Shown here piece after piece: positions 53,634 through 62,937 of a stretch of 64,000 nt of DNA. The first letter of the stretch is position 1. Every line of letters begins with the position of its first letter. Both the position numbers and the translations under genes were made by a program. The notes beneath the pieces are model-generated. The model had not been told where the DNA came from. It did no database searches and saw only the letters and a list, made by a program, of their open reading frames with translations. The stretch is from contig CAKZRQ010000030.1 in the NCBI GenBank assembly GCA_937146645.1, forward strand, positions 1-64,000, in the 5' to 3' direction. The stretch comes from an uncultured Cyclobacteriaceae bacterium (lineage in GTDB: Bacteria; Bacteroidota; Bacteroidia; Cytophagales; Cyclobacteriaceae).

Positions 53634-53671
53634 AAAAAACCCTAGAAATCCAGGATTAAGTAATTTTTGTG

Positions 53672-53716
53672 AACCTCAGGGAACTGATTAAAACCAGCAC
53701 CCTGAGGTTTTTTGTT
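53672..53716 (+). terminator. terminator between convergent propeller and DPP4 genes
   Basis: The 10 bp perfect stem aacctcaggg (53672-53681)/ccctgaggtt (53700-53709), loop 18 bases, is followed by TTTTTGTTT. Confidence 0.85.
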
Positions 53717-55971
53717 TAATTAGGTGGAGTGTGCTCGAGCAGATAATTCGTTAGCAAGGTGTACAAGTGCATAGTGGTTCCTTCCCCCTCATAAATACCA
53801 TGAGACCTATTTGGGTAAGGCATAAAATCGAATTGACGATTATGCTTGATCAGCTCATTGATTAGCATCTCAGCACTTTGGTAATGGACATTATCATCAC
53901 CTGTACCATGAATTAGTAATAGATTTCCTTCCAGGTTTTTGGCATAGGTAATGGGAGATCCATTCACAAAATCCTCCATGTTTTCCTGAGGAAGCCCCAT
54001 GTACCTTTCCTGGTAAATATTATCGTAAATCAGCTGGTTTGACACGGAAGCTACGGACATTCCGGTTTGATAAACCTCAGGGAATTTGAATAAAAGATTC
54101 AGAGTCATAGACCCACCTCCGCTCCATCCCCAAACTGCTACGCGTTCTTCATCCAGATATGGCTTTTTCAAAATCTCTTTTGCCGCCAAGCCCTGATCCT
54201 TGGCATTGATTTGACCAATATTTCTATAGATACTCTTTCTCCAGGCAGTGCCCTTTAAGGTTGGGGTTCCTCGATTATCCATATCGATAATGAAATAGCC
54301 TTTTTGCGCCAGCATAATATCGAACAGTCCAACTTGGGTGTTCGTGGCCGTGGCACCCCAAGGCTCCCCATAAACATGGAATAGAACTGGGTACTTTTTA
54401 TTCGGGTCAAAGTTGATCGGGTAAACCACCCGGGCATCCAGCGTGATTCCCTCCTCGGTAGTTACTTGTTCAAATTCTACTTTTGGTAAGGACAGTGATT
54501 CCTTCTTGGCCATGAAGTCCGAATTTGAAACCAATGTCCTTAAGGTTTTGTGCGAGGGAAGTTCTACCAATCTCACCGTCCTTGGCTCTGAAATGCTTTG
54601 GTGTGTGTGAATGGCGAACTTGCCGTTTGGGGAAACATCATAGGTATTGATACCTATAAATGATTCAGGGGTAAGGCGGGTTTTATCACCTTTGCCGTTC
54701 AGATTTTTTGAGAAGAGATATCGCTCGTAAGGAACTTCAGGGGAGGCAATAAAGAAAACCTCTTCATCACTTAGGCCACCAAATGAAGCAACATCGAATT
54801 CATCCTGAGTGACTTGTGATTTTTCTCCGGACTCCAGGTTTACCTTAATGATATTTCTCCATTCACCGTTTTCTGTCATGCGAAGAAATGCCTTGCCACT
54901 GTCCACAATTTTAAGATCATTATTTCCCCAGCCATTGGCTGAGATATCGGGGTAGCCTAAATCAACCCAGGTTTCTTCGGTTTCCACATAGACCTCTTTG
55001 AGTTCTTCTGTCGATGGTTTGTAGGTCCAAACAGTTAGCCTATTCTGCTTTCTGTTCATTTGCTGCACGAGCAACAAATCTTCAGAAATCCACTGCATTC
55101 CCGGCAGGTAGTTTTCCTTATCATCACCTGGAATAGGAACCCATTTGGAGTCTCCAGTACTTGGGTTAATCAAGCCTATCTTTGCGCCAGCTGGGGTTTG
55201 GCCTACCTTCGGATATTGTAAAGGAACAGGCTGAGAATAGACGGAGTCAATGTTGTTCATCATATAAAAAGTCCCAATTTCCTGAGCATCGATCTGCCAA
55301 TAAGCTATGTGTGAACCTTCAGGACTCCATGAAAATCCATCTCTTTTACCAAACTCTTCTTCATAGGCCCAATCGAAAGTTCCATTGATGATTTTATCCG
55401 TGCCATCACTGGTCAGCTGAGTGATTTCCCCGGTGGCAAAGTCTTCCTTGTACAAGTTAAATTTGTGCACATAAGCCACGAATTGGTTGTCAGCAGAAAA
55501 CTTTGCGAACATCAGGGAGGAAGATTCAAAGTTCTTTCCTAACTGGCTCAAAGATTCCGTTTCCAAATCATAAACCCAGTAATCGCCTTTGGTATTTGAG
55601 CGCCAAACCCGACTCGAATTCGTAAAAATCAAGACTTTACTTTCATCCTCTGAAAGGGTGAAGGATTCAACCAGGATCGGTTTGCCACCGGCCATTAGCT
55701 TATTTTCTGGAATAAAGGTGGAGGTTTCACCCGATTCGGTGTCCCATAGTTTTAGCTGATTTCCTGTGCGGGAATAGTCCACGGTCACATAGGCGTTTCC
55801 TTCCTGAACCCATTGAATCGGCTGCAGCCTTTCCTGTCGAAATTCGGCTGAATTATAGATCCTCTCCAAAGTGAGGAGTTTTGGGTCTGTCGAGGTTTGG
55901 GCATAGGAAATCCCAATCCCAAAGGACAGCATAAGAATTCCAACCAATAGCTTGTAATGTCTCAAAGTCAT
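53716..55971 (-). CDS. dipeptidyl-peptidase IV family serine peptidase
   Basis: S9B-type exopeptidase, 751 residues with the start at 55971. Signal peptide LRHYKLLVGILMLSFGIGISYAQ (starting with MT), an eight-bladed DPPIV_N propeller with the substrate-anchoring glutamates in DWAYEEEFGKRDG, and the alpha/beta-hydrolase domain. Catalytic S617 lies in WGWSGGGSMT, D693 in HGTGDDNVH and H724 in NRSHGI; the oxyanion Tyr is in FHVYGEPWGA. It releases X-Pro dipeptides in the periplasm. TTG at 55989 is an alternative start. It lies 47 bp behind the DUF5916 gene and may be co-transcribed. Confidence 0.93.
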   Translation of the reverse strand: MTLRHYKLLVGILMLSFGIGISYAQTSTDPKLLTLERIYNSAEFRQERLQPIQWVQEGNAYVTVDYSRTGNQLKLWDTESGETSTFIPENKLMAGGKPILVESFTLSEDESKVLIFTNSSRVWRSNTKGDYWVYDLETESLSQLGKNFESSSLMFAKFSADNQFVAYVHKFNLYKEDFATGEITQLTSDGTDKIINGTFDWAYEEEFGKRDGFSWSPEGSHIAYWQIDAQEIGTFYMMNNIDSVYSQPVPLQYPKVGQTPAGAKIGLINPSTGDSKWVPIPGDDKENYLPGMQWISEDLLLVQQMNRKQNRLTVWTYKPSTEELKEVYVETEETWVDLGYPDISANGWGNNDLKIVDSGKAFLRMTENGEWRNIIKVNLESGEKSQVTQDEFDVASFGGLSDEEVFFIASPEVPYERYLFSKNLNGKGDKTRLTPESFIGINTYDVSPNGKFAIHTHQSISEPRTVRLVELPSHKTLRTLVSNSDFMAKKESLSLPKVEFEQVTTEEGITLDARVVYPINFDPNKKYPVLFHVYGEPWGATATNTQVGLFDIMLAQKGYFIIDMDNRGTPTLKGTAWRKSIYRNIGQINAKDQGLAAKEILKKPYLDEERVAVWGWSGGGSMTLNLLFKFPEVYQTGMSVASVSNQLIYDNIYQERYMGLPQENMEDFVNGSPITYAKNLEGNLLLIHGTGDDNVHYQSAEMLINELIKHNRQFDFMPYPNRSHGIYEGEGTTMHLYTLLTNYLLEHTPPN

Positions 55972-56018
55972 TTGATTTAGATTTTGCAATAAGTTAACCC
56001 TTATTTAGATATAGGAGG

Positions 56019-58202
56019 CTAGACATTCCACCAGTAGGTGAACTTCATCACTAGCGAGCGATTCTTTACACCGAAAGGCTGTGGTAGGTAATTATCTGTA
56101 TACACGATAAAAAGATCGGATGCAGGCTTAAACCGCCATTGGAATCGGGCGTTCAGGTTAATGTTGTCAATCTGCTCGTTGTACTGAATGAATGTGGTGA
56201 GAAAAAGTGTGTTCGTCATGGTGACGTCTATCCTTGGACCCACCAGCCAAAAACTTGTGGTATTCCATGGCTCAGGCATAACAATCCGGTTGTAATTGGT
56301 GCTCATTGCGATAGCCACATAGGGCTGGAATCTGTATCCAAGTTCCGTTCTCACATTGTACCTATTCCCATCTTCGTAATATCCCCCCGACCTAGTGGAA
56401 AAGCTATACGTGAATAGACTTTGTGGCTTCGAGCTGTATTCTGTTCCCCAAGCATACCATGAAGCTTCCGTACCGGCGGGAAGTTGTTCTTTTCCTGAGT
56501 TTGTTGGATCAAAAGGTCTTTGTAACAAGACGTAGTCATAAGCTCCCCAAATCGTAAATCTACTTTGGCTTCTCCATCTGAAGTTGTAGAATAAAAATGT
56601 GGTATTATCAGTCTGTACTCCATCCGTATTGAAGAAGAAACTGGTGCCAACAGAGGGGCCATGGCTTAATAACCTTTCACTCTTGGGGAAAAAAGTATAA
56701 CTGGCTCCGGGATTTATTCTGTAGTATCCTCTTCGAGGAACAAAGCCAACTTCGGCCGTATAATTATCTGAAACATATTCATGTGACCACTCCCATTCCA
56801 GATTTCCACTTTGGTAGTTTAGGTTAGCAGCATGAACAAAGCCATCTCCGTTTCCATCTGGAGACCAGCTTTTGAGAACCATTGCTTTTCCAGTCCACAG
56901 GTTGTTCGAAGAAGCCAGATTATATTCTAGTCCCAGATTTCGATTGTATTGACTGAAGGTCTGAACACTGTCGCCCTCAGGAGGAGTATAGTTGATGGAT
57001 TGTTTATTGACGAAGATTCCTGTGATATTGGATCTTGCACCCACCTGCCTTTGTAAGGACATCACGGTGAAATTTTCTGCCGGTCGTTGATCTGCTTCCA
57101 CCTCACCTGTTTGAATATTCATTGCCCCAATTCTCCAATCCTTGTTGAGTTTTCCACTGAGCCTTGCACCAAACTGGATTGGAGCATTCAATCCTATTCT
57201 CCTCGAAAAGAAAGGGCGAATTCGGGAGTAACCGAAATTGGCAAATAGGTCACCATTTTCTAGAAAGAACTGCCTTCTTTCCGGAAAGAAAAGCTCAAAT
57301 CTATCTAAGTTGGTTACTTGCTCATCCACTTCAACTTGAGAGAAATCTGGATTAACCGTCAAGTCCAGGTTCAGAGATGAGGTTAAGCCAATTTTGGCGT
57401 CCATGCCTATTTCCCTTTTGTAAGTAGTTCCTTCATTAGATTCGAAATCTTGGGAAAAACCACCCAAAACGTAAGGAATCACAGATACATTTGTACCTGC
57501 TTTAGGTGGAGGATTGTCCCAAACCAATACTCCTGTGTAAGCAAGTGTTGAGGATGGAAATTGTCTTGGCACTGGTGCCCAACCCGATTTTTCAGTCGTC
57601 TTCAAATCCAATCTCGAAAAGTTAATTCCCCATTCTGTTATTCCTGGTTTGTAGCGAAGGGTCTTGAAAGGGATCCGGGCTTCGAATACCCATTTGTCAT
57701 CATAATTACGAACTCTTGATGTCCATTTATTATCCCAGCTCAGATCCATTCGATTTCCATTAGACATGAGTCCATCCCATTGTGCTCCGGCAGCATTAGC
57801 ACCAAATGAAAATCCATTAGTCTGATCATCAAATGGATCCATGAAAAAAATGAAATTGTCATTTTGGCCAAAGCTAAAATCTCGCCTGAGAGACTGTACG
57901 ATATAATCCCCCTCAACTGCGTGATGATTGACTGCTATAATGTAGAGATTGTCCTCATCGTAAGTCATCCGAACCTCTGTCATAACTTGAGAATAACTGG
58001 TATCCATGGGAGTGATCATAAAGAAATCTGTCCCTACATCAGCATCGAGCCAGGCTTGTTCATCCAGAACTCCATCAATTACTATCTCAGAATTGGCCTT
58101 TTTAATATTCAGGCGATAGCTATCATTAATCTTTTGGGCAAGGGCTTGGCGTCCAAATAATAGTGTGGTGATAAGAAGTCCTAGAAAGTGTTGGGTTTTC
58201 AT
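56019..58202 (-). CDS. DUF5916 outer-membrane-type protein with CBM9-like N-terminal domain
   Basis: A 727-residue exported protein (signal MKTQHFLGLLITTLLFGRQA, ending LAQ). The N-terminal part (about 30-215) is a carbohydrate-binding-family-9-like beta sandwich: IVIDGVLDEQAWLDADVGTDF, VRMTYDEDNLYIIAVNHHA and FEARIPFKTLRYK. The rest is DUF5916, predicted to be a beta-barrel (VDEQVTNLDRFELFFPERRQ, GARLSGKLNKDWRIGAMNIQ) with many aromatic strand ends, finishing in RSLVMKFTYWWNV. Substrate unknown. It precedes the DPP4 gene. Perfect -7 box TACCTTTG at 58217-58210. Confidence 0.88.
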   Translation of the reverse strand: MKTQHFLGLLITTLLFGRQALAQKINDSYRLNIKKANSEIVIDGVLDEQAWLDADVGTDFFMITPMDTSYSQVMTEVRMTYDEDNLYIIAVNHHAVEGDYIVQSLRRDFSFGQNDNFIFFMDPFDDQTNGFSFGANAAGAQWDGLMSNGNRMDLSWDNKWTSRVRNYDDKWVFEARIPFKTLRYKPGITEWGINFSRLDLKTTEKSGWAPVPRQFPSSTLAYTGVLVWDNPPPKAGTNVSVIPYVLGGFSQDFESNEGTTYKREIGMDAKIGLTSSLNLDLTVNPDFSQVEVDEQVTNLDRFELFFPERRQFFLENGDLFANFGYSRIRPFFSRRIGLNAPIQFGARLSGKLNKDWRIGAMNIQTGEVEADQRPAENFTVMSLQRQVGARSNITGIFVNKQSINYTPPEGDSVQTFSQYNRNLGLEYNLASSNNLWTGKAMVLKSWSPDGNGDGFVHAANLNYQSGNLEWEWSHEYVSDNYTAEVGFVPRRGYYRINPGASYTFFPKSERLLSHGPSVGTSFFFNTDGVQTDNTTFLFYNFRWRSQSRFTIWGAYDYVLLQRPFDPTNSGKEQLPAGTEASWYAWGTEYSSKPQSLFTYSFSTRSGGYYEDGNRYNVRTELGYRFQPYVAIAMSTNYNRIVMPEPWNTTSFWLVGPRIDVTMTNTLFLTTFIQYNEQIDNINLNARFQWRFKPASDLFIVYTDNYLPQPFGVKNRSLVMKFTYWWNV

Positions 58203-58209
58203 TCTTGAT

Positions 58210-58217
58210 CAAAGGTA
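58210..58217 (-). promoter_or_regulatory. putative DUF5916 promoter -7 box
   Basis: TACCTTTG on the minus strand fits TAnnTTTG, only eight bases before the start at 58202, so the transcript would be almost leaderless. No -33 TTG seen. Confidence 0.3.
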
Positions 58218-58365
58218 GGTTTATACTCTTCGAATCATTACTTCTTTGGTTCTAATGGTCACAATATTATTTCATGTCAGTGATGGATCGTTTGAGCCTT
58301 TGAATTAGGCTCAGCACAGAATAGAAAATCTTTATATTGCTTAAACCACTTAAAATCAATTCGCT

Positions 58366-58941
58366 ATGAAGAAGGTATTTCTGCTCCATGCCCTGTTATT
58401 CCTTTTTAGTTTTCAAGCTGCTCTATCTCAGGATTTACCTCCTTGGTTAGATGATGTTATTTATCCATTACTGGATTTTCATCCATATATAGGAGTAGCT
58501 CCTGTAGAGGAAAATGCTATGCCCTTTGATCCTGCGTTGGACTATAAATTTGTAATTGACATCTATGATAGTGTGAAAGATTCTTCTGCTGTACATCCAG
58601 GTTTAACCGAAGTAGCACGTACCATAAATCTTCATATTGCAAACGGAGTGCCTTTGGAAAAACTTGAAGTAGTAGCTGTAATTCACGGACCGGCCATGTG
58701 GAGTATTTTGGCCGATAGGGCATATCAAGATAAATATGACATATCAAGTCCAAACCTTGTTGCTCTTCAAGAATTAAAACAGGTTGGTGTTGATTTTTAT
58801 CTCTGCGGACAGACCATGCGTCTTCAAAATGTGCCAAAAGAAAATGTTCATTCCGCTATTGAAATTGCTTTATCAGCTAAAACAACATTGATAATGTTGG
58901 ATCAAAAAGGATACAGCTATCTGAATGTCAATGAGGATTAG
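58366..58941 (+). CDS. exported DsrE/DsrF-like protein
   Basis: A 191-residue exported protein (signal MKKVFLLHALLFLFSFQAAL, ending LSQ) whose second half is DsrE-like: INLHIANGVPLEKLEVVAVI, IHGPAMWSIL, LQELKQVGVDFYLCGQTMR with the conserved Cys, and KTTLIMLDQKGYSYL at the end. DsrE-type proteins bind or relay sulfur in the cytoplasm. A periplasmic version may act in sulfide or thiol chemistry, which is inference. Divergent from DUF5916, convergent with the TspO-like gene. Confidence 0.8.
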   Translation: MKKVFLLHALLFLFSFQAALSQDLPPWLDDVIYPLLDFHPYIGVAPVEENAMPFDPALDYKFVIDIYDSVKDSSAVHPGLTEVARTINLHIANGVPLEKLEVVAVIHGPAMWSILADRAYQDKYDISSPNLVALQELKQVGVDFYLCGQTMRLQNVPKENVHSAIEIALSAKTTLIMLDQKGYSYLNVNED

Positions 58942-58997
58942 CTGATCTAATTAGCCAGGGATTTAAACACAGGGCTTTTGATTTTGAATATTTCTCT

Positions 58998-59816
58998 CTA
59001 CCCAACCAATGCTCTCTTCCGATCGTCCATCGCTTTCTTCAGAAATTGAAACCCAAGGGCTAAAACTATCACTGAAGCACAGATCAAGGCAGTTCCATGA
59101 AGAAGGCCTTCGGATCCGGCATGTCTATTTGCAATGGCCACCAAGGCCCAAACTCCTACCAAAGGATAGGCATATAAACGTCGGAGAAATGCTACCGATA
59201 TATTTACCAAAGCCGCAATTGCCATCATTATTACGGTCCAAGTGATCTCATCAATTCCGAAGCCTCCCCAACCAATCTTCGCTAAATATGCTGAAACATT
59301 TGCGACTGTCGCTACAGTGATCCATCCTGCATAAATGGAAATTGGGGTTCTTACCAACCACCTGATTTGAGGGCTGGTGTTCCTGACATTCATTCCCAAA
59401 CCCAGAATCACGATCAGCAAACAGAACAGAATTCCTATCATAGCTACCACGCTTAGACCTGTATTTTCCGTTAGCCAAAACCATAGCCAACCAGCGTTGA
59501 AAATATTGGCAATGATTAAGTAGGGTCCCATTTGAGATATAAAATCTCCGTCCATTTTAGGATTAAAAGCTGCCCGAAGAATATAAATGGCTTGAAAAAT
59601 CAGGGCTAAATAGATAATTCCCCAAATAGAAAAAGCATACCCTGCAGGCGTGAAATAGTTGGCATATTCCGCACTCAGCTCACCCACAGTCTTCCCACCA
59701 ATATTCCCTGTATTTGAGTAATAGTTCCACCAAATAACAATGCCCAACACCGTGGCATTGATAATGGCATAAAGCTTATGTGAAAGCTTGTTTTGTGGAT
59801 AAAGTGCTGATTCCAT
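58998..59816 (-). CDS. TspO/MBR-like tryptophan-rich membrane protein
   Basis: A 272-residue membrane protein with at least seven predicted helices. YFTPAGYAFSIWGIIYLAL (about 52-70) resembles the TspO/MBR hallmark, and GIVIWWNYYSNTGNIGG, WLWFWLTENTG and NRHAGSEGLLHG add the tryptophan-rich character. Standard TspO has about 160 residues and five helices, so this is a longer relative. TspO binds porphyrins in other bacteria; that role is not tested here. The small hairpin at 59854-59889 lies between it and the next gene. Confidence 0.6.
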   Translation of the reverse strand: MESALYPQNKLSHKLYAIINATVLGIVIWWNYYSNTGNIGGKTVGELSAEYANYFTPAGYAFSIWGIIYLALIFQAIYILRAAFNPKMDGDFISQMGPYLIIANIFNAGWLWFWLTENTGLSVVAMIGILFCLLIVILGLGMNVRNTSPQIRWLVRTPISIYAGWITVATVANVSAYLAKIGWGGFGIDEITWTVIMMAIAALVNISVAFLRRLYAYPLVGVWALVAIANRHAGSEGLLHGTALICASVIVLALGFQFLKKAMDDRKRALVG

Positions 59817-59853
59817 AGATGTCTAACAAAAAAACGGGGATAATGTGTTCAAT

Positions 59854-59889
59854 AAAAAAATCCCGCAGCCCTAAACTGCAGGATTTTTC
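59854..59889 (-). terminator. terminator after the S9 peptidase gene
   Basis: The minus-strand stem AAATCCTGCAG/CTGCGGGATTT with one mismatch and loop tttaggg is followed by TTTTTTTA. It closes the transcript of the peptidase ending at 59918. Confidence 0.8.
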
Positions 59890-59917
59890 ATCATTCAAAT
59901 TTTAAATTTCAGCCTTC

Positions 59918-62833
59918 TTAAAAGGCTCTTTTTTCTAAATGCTCTTCCATATCGATTCGATCGATTCCTGTGGCAAGCCAGTCAGGAGCATCTTCTCCTT
60001 TGAGGTGATGATTGAAGAATTCCATCATTCTCACACTATAATCCTTACGATTTTCCAGCTTGCTTAATCCATGGTTTTCACCTTTGTACTGCATAAGTAC
60101 TACTGGCTTTTTCAATCTTCTCAATGCCGAATAGTATTCTATACCCTGTGTAAAATCTACAGCACCATCTTTATCATTATGAAGCATAAGTAATGGAGTA
60201 GTGACATTTTTCACATGATAAACCGGGCTATTTCTTTCGTAGGCCTCCCAGTTTTCCCATGGGGCACCATAGAATCTTCCTTGCGAAGCTTCGAAGATCG
60301 CCATATTTCCACCACCTGAATTCCAGTAAATCAAGTCATACATAGAAATCATATTCGTTAATGGGGCTCCTGCTGCTGCCGCTTTGAACATATCCGTCTG
60401 AGTGATCAGGAAGGATGTTTGGTAACCTCCCCAGGAGTGTCCGTGTATTCCGATGTTGTCCTCATCGATAACCCCTGTTTCGATTGCTGCTTTCACGGCT
60501 GGGATCACCGCCCAAACTGCAGACATACCCGGATCATCGATTTCATAGACGATGTCTGGAATAAAGACTGCGAACCCATTGGCTGTGTAAACATTCGGAT
60601 TCCATCCTGTTCCACCAAAGCTGGGATTGGACCAGTTGTGTCGAGTTTGCGAAAGTTTTTCATAATAGTACACCACTGTCGGGTACTTCTTGCCTTCCAC
60701 ATACCCAGCTGGAAGCATTAATGCGCCCTGAAGCTTCACGCCTTTGTCTGTTTCATAATCCACTAATTGAGTACCTGCAGACCAAAGATATTTTTCCGCA
60801 TCAGGTGCATTTTCAGTGACTTGCTCAGGATTAGAAAGTGAGGCATCCGTCACGAAGATCTGATCAGGATAATTGAACATTTCTTTATTGTAGAAATACA
60901 CCTCAGCGTCCTCAGCTTTCATCAATCGACTGATATTCGCATCTTCCCAAATCAAACTTTCAGGACCCGCTTCTAGTCCACCTTTTTTCCTTGGGGAAAG
61001 CTTAACGATTCCACTCTTCTTGGTCCATTCCCCATAAGTGCGAACATACACATCTCGAGTCAGATCAATTCCTTTTTCTTCTGGGTCTAGTCCAAAGCGG
61101 TATTGATAGCGGATTTGATCCGTTCTACCATTTTCAGTCAGGTTGACCGCTTCACCTTTTCCATTCAATGGTACCTGCCAGATGTCCCAAGCATCTCTAA
61201 GCAAGACATATTCACTATCCGAGCTCCATCCAAGAGCAGGTAGCATCGGTTTTTCTACATTGTGATCGTCTTCCACATCCACAAAAGTGACCGGGATATT
61301 TTCTGTGATATTTGTGCTTTGGCCGGAGGCTATATCATACACATAAAAGTGTCCATCCTCTCCGTAAAGCAATTTGGTCCCGTCTTCAGATGGTCTTGGT
61401 TGCGAAGCGTAGCCCGGAAGATAAAAGTTCTTGAAAAGCTCCTTTCTATCCCCAGTGATCAAGTCCACGATGTAAAAATCGCTGTATCGTTGTCCATTAA
61501 GGTTGATATCCAATTCATACGCCTGATCATCGGAACCCAGGGCATATCTATGCTTTGGAAGAATGTACAAATCCTGCATGCTGCTATCCTGAAGCGTAAT
61601 ATGCTTACCCTGTGCTACGTCGTACATAGCCCAGAAGGAGTAATTTTTGGTTCTGCTTTCCATAACCTGCTGGCGAGACTGAAGCTCGCTGTCGTTCCAG
61701 TGCCAAATGGTCATATCTGGCTTATCAGCATCGTTTTCCTTTTTCTTCTCTACTTTCCCAGAATCTAGCTTCGCAATGGCTTTCTGCAAATCTGAGATAG
61801 ACTTGATGGTGGTATCTGCTATGATCTTTTTCATAGCTGCAGCCTCCGCTACTTTCACAGAATCCTGATCGATTTCCTTTTTAGGCTCTTCTTCCTTTTC
61901 TGCTACCAAAGGATGAATCCCGTAGAATAAGCGAGTCAAATCTTCCGACCACATAGGCCTTCTATTCGGGCTGATGGTATAATCCTGATCAAATCCAGTG
62001 CTGTCCTGGAGTGCATCATAAATAGTCACAGATGGGCTGCTGAGGTTTCTCACACCGATCACTTTTCCATGATCTTGCTTGTATTCTTTATCCTCCACCA
62101 TCTTTAAAGCTGCAAAGGCATCACCTTTCTCGGTCCAGTTTAAGGAGCGATAAGTAGCCTTATCTGAGTCCAAAACGGTGGTGCTCTTAGCTGCCAAATT
62201 CATCAGGTAAAGGCCATTTCCATAGGCATTGGCCCCATCAACTGCATAAGCGAGATGCGTCCCTTCCTTATTGAAACTGAACTCTGTTACATTTCCTAAA
62301 AGCTGTCCTTTTTCCGTATTCAAGTCATACAGCAAAAGGTCTGAGCCCTTAGCCTTGCCATTTCCATCTTTAGGAAGATTGATAGCCAAATGTGTGGCCG
62401 CATCTCCATTAAACGAAAAGCTGCTTACATTTTCGAAGGTTTCTTTCTCGTCAGTGCCGAGTTTCATCAAGACCAATTTGTCTTTCGGGCCTTTTTTATC
62501 CTTGGACTTTTTCTTCGAGAATTTTGGGTATTCTTTGAAAGCGATCCACTTGCTGTCGTCACTGAAGGCGATGGAAGGAAAATTCGTATGGCCAATATCA
62601 AAGGTCTTCTTGGAATCAGGGTCACCTATTTTTTGAAGAATTACTTCCCCATTATCCTCCGAAGCAATCATCCCATAGGCGATCCATTGCCCATCAGGAG
62701 TAATCTTAAAGGTGTTCCCTTGCATGTATTTCCATGTTGGGATGTCCTTCCATGTGATGCCCTTTTTTTCTTGGGCTATCGCAAAGCTTCCAAAGAAAAT
62801 TAGAAAGCTAAGAAAGAGTAGTTGTTTCCGCAT
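59918..62833 (-). CDS. large exported S9 family peptidase
   Basis: A 971-residue prolyl-oligopeptidase-type enzyme with signal peptide (MRKQLLFLSFLIFFGSFAIAQ). A WD-like propeller (about 30-640) precedes the catalytic domain: S800 in GHSWGGYQT, acid at 887-889 in HNDKDGAVDF and H921 in GENHGLSK. Two lysine/acid-rich insertions, near 105-120 (FSKKKSKDKKGPKDK) and about 313-378 (EEEPKKEIDQDSVKVAEAA and onward), are unusual for the propeller and may form surface coils. Specificity unknown. It starts about 100 bp behind the ccsA-type gene. Confidence 0.9.
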   Translation of the reverse strand: MRKQLLFLSFLIFFGSFAIAQEKKGITWKDIPTWKYMQGNTFKITPDGQWIAYGMIASEDNGEVILQKIGDPDSKKTFDIGHTNFPSIAFSDDSKWIAFKEYPKFSKKKSKDKKGPKDKLVLMKLGTDEKETFENVSSFSFNGDAATHLAINLPKDGNGKAKGSDLLLYDLNTEKGQLLGNVTEFSFNKEGTHLAYAVDGANAYGNGLYLMNLAAKSTTVLDSDKATYRSLNWTEKGDAFAALKMVEDKEYKQDHGKVIGVRNLSSPSVTIYDALQDSTGFDQDYTISPNRRPMWSEDLTRLFYGIHPLVAEKEEEPKKEIDQDSVKVAEAAAMKKIIADTTIKSISDLQKAIAKLDSGKVEKKKENDADKPDMTIWHWNDSELQSRQQVMESRTKNYSFWAMYDVAQGKHITLQDSSMQDLYILPKHRYALGSDDQAYELDINLNGQRYSDFYIVDLITGDRKELFKNFYLPGYASQPRPSEDGTKLLYGEDGHFYVYDIASGQSTNITENIPVTFVDVEDDHNVEKPMLPALGWSSDSEYVLLRDAWDIWQVPLNGKGEAVNLTENGRTDQIRYQYRFGLDPEEKGIDLTRDVYVRTYGEWTKKSGIVKLSPRKKGGLEAGPESLIWEDANISRLMKAEDAEVYFYNKEMFNYPDQIFVTDASLSNPEQVTENAPDAEKYLWSAGTQLVDYETDKGVKLQGALMLPAGYVEGKKYPTVVYYYEKLSQTRHNWSNPSFGGTGWNPNVYTANGFAVFIPDIVYEIDDPGMSAVWAVIPAVKAAIETGVIDEDNIGIHGHSWGGYQTSFLITQTDMFKAAAAGAPLTNMISMYDLIYWNSGGGNMAIFEASQGRFYGAPWENWEAYERNSPVYHVKNVTTPLLMLHNDKDGAVDFTQGIEYYSALRRLKKPVVLMQYKGENHGLSKLENRKDYSVRMMEFFNHHLKGEDAPDWLATGIDRIDMEEHLEKRAF

Positions 62834-62937
62834 AGTTGTTCGTTTTTTCGAGCACGGAAAATAGGGAAAAAGTGCTACTTCTCCGATCTGCAGGCAAGAA
62901 GAGGGAGAAATTATTCTTCAAATGGAAATTATCCACT

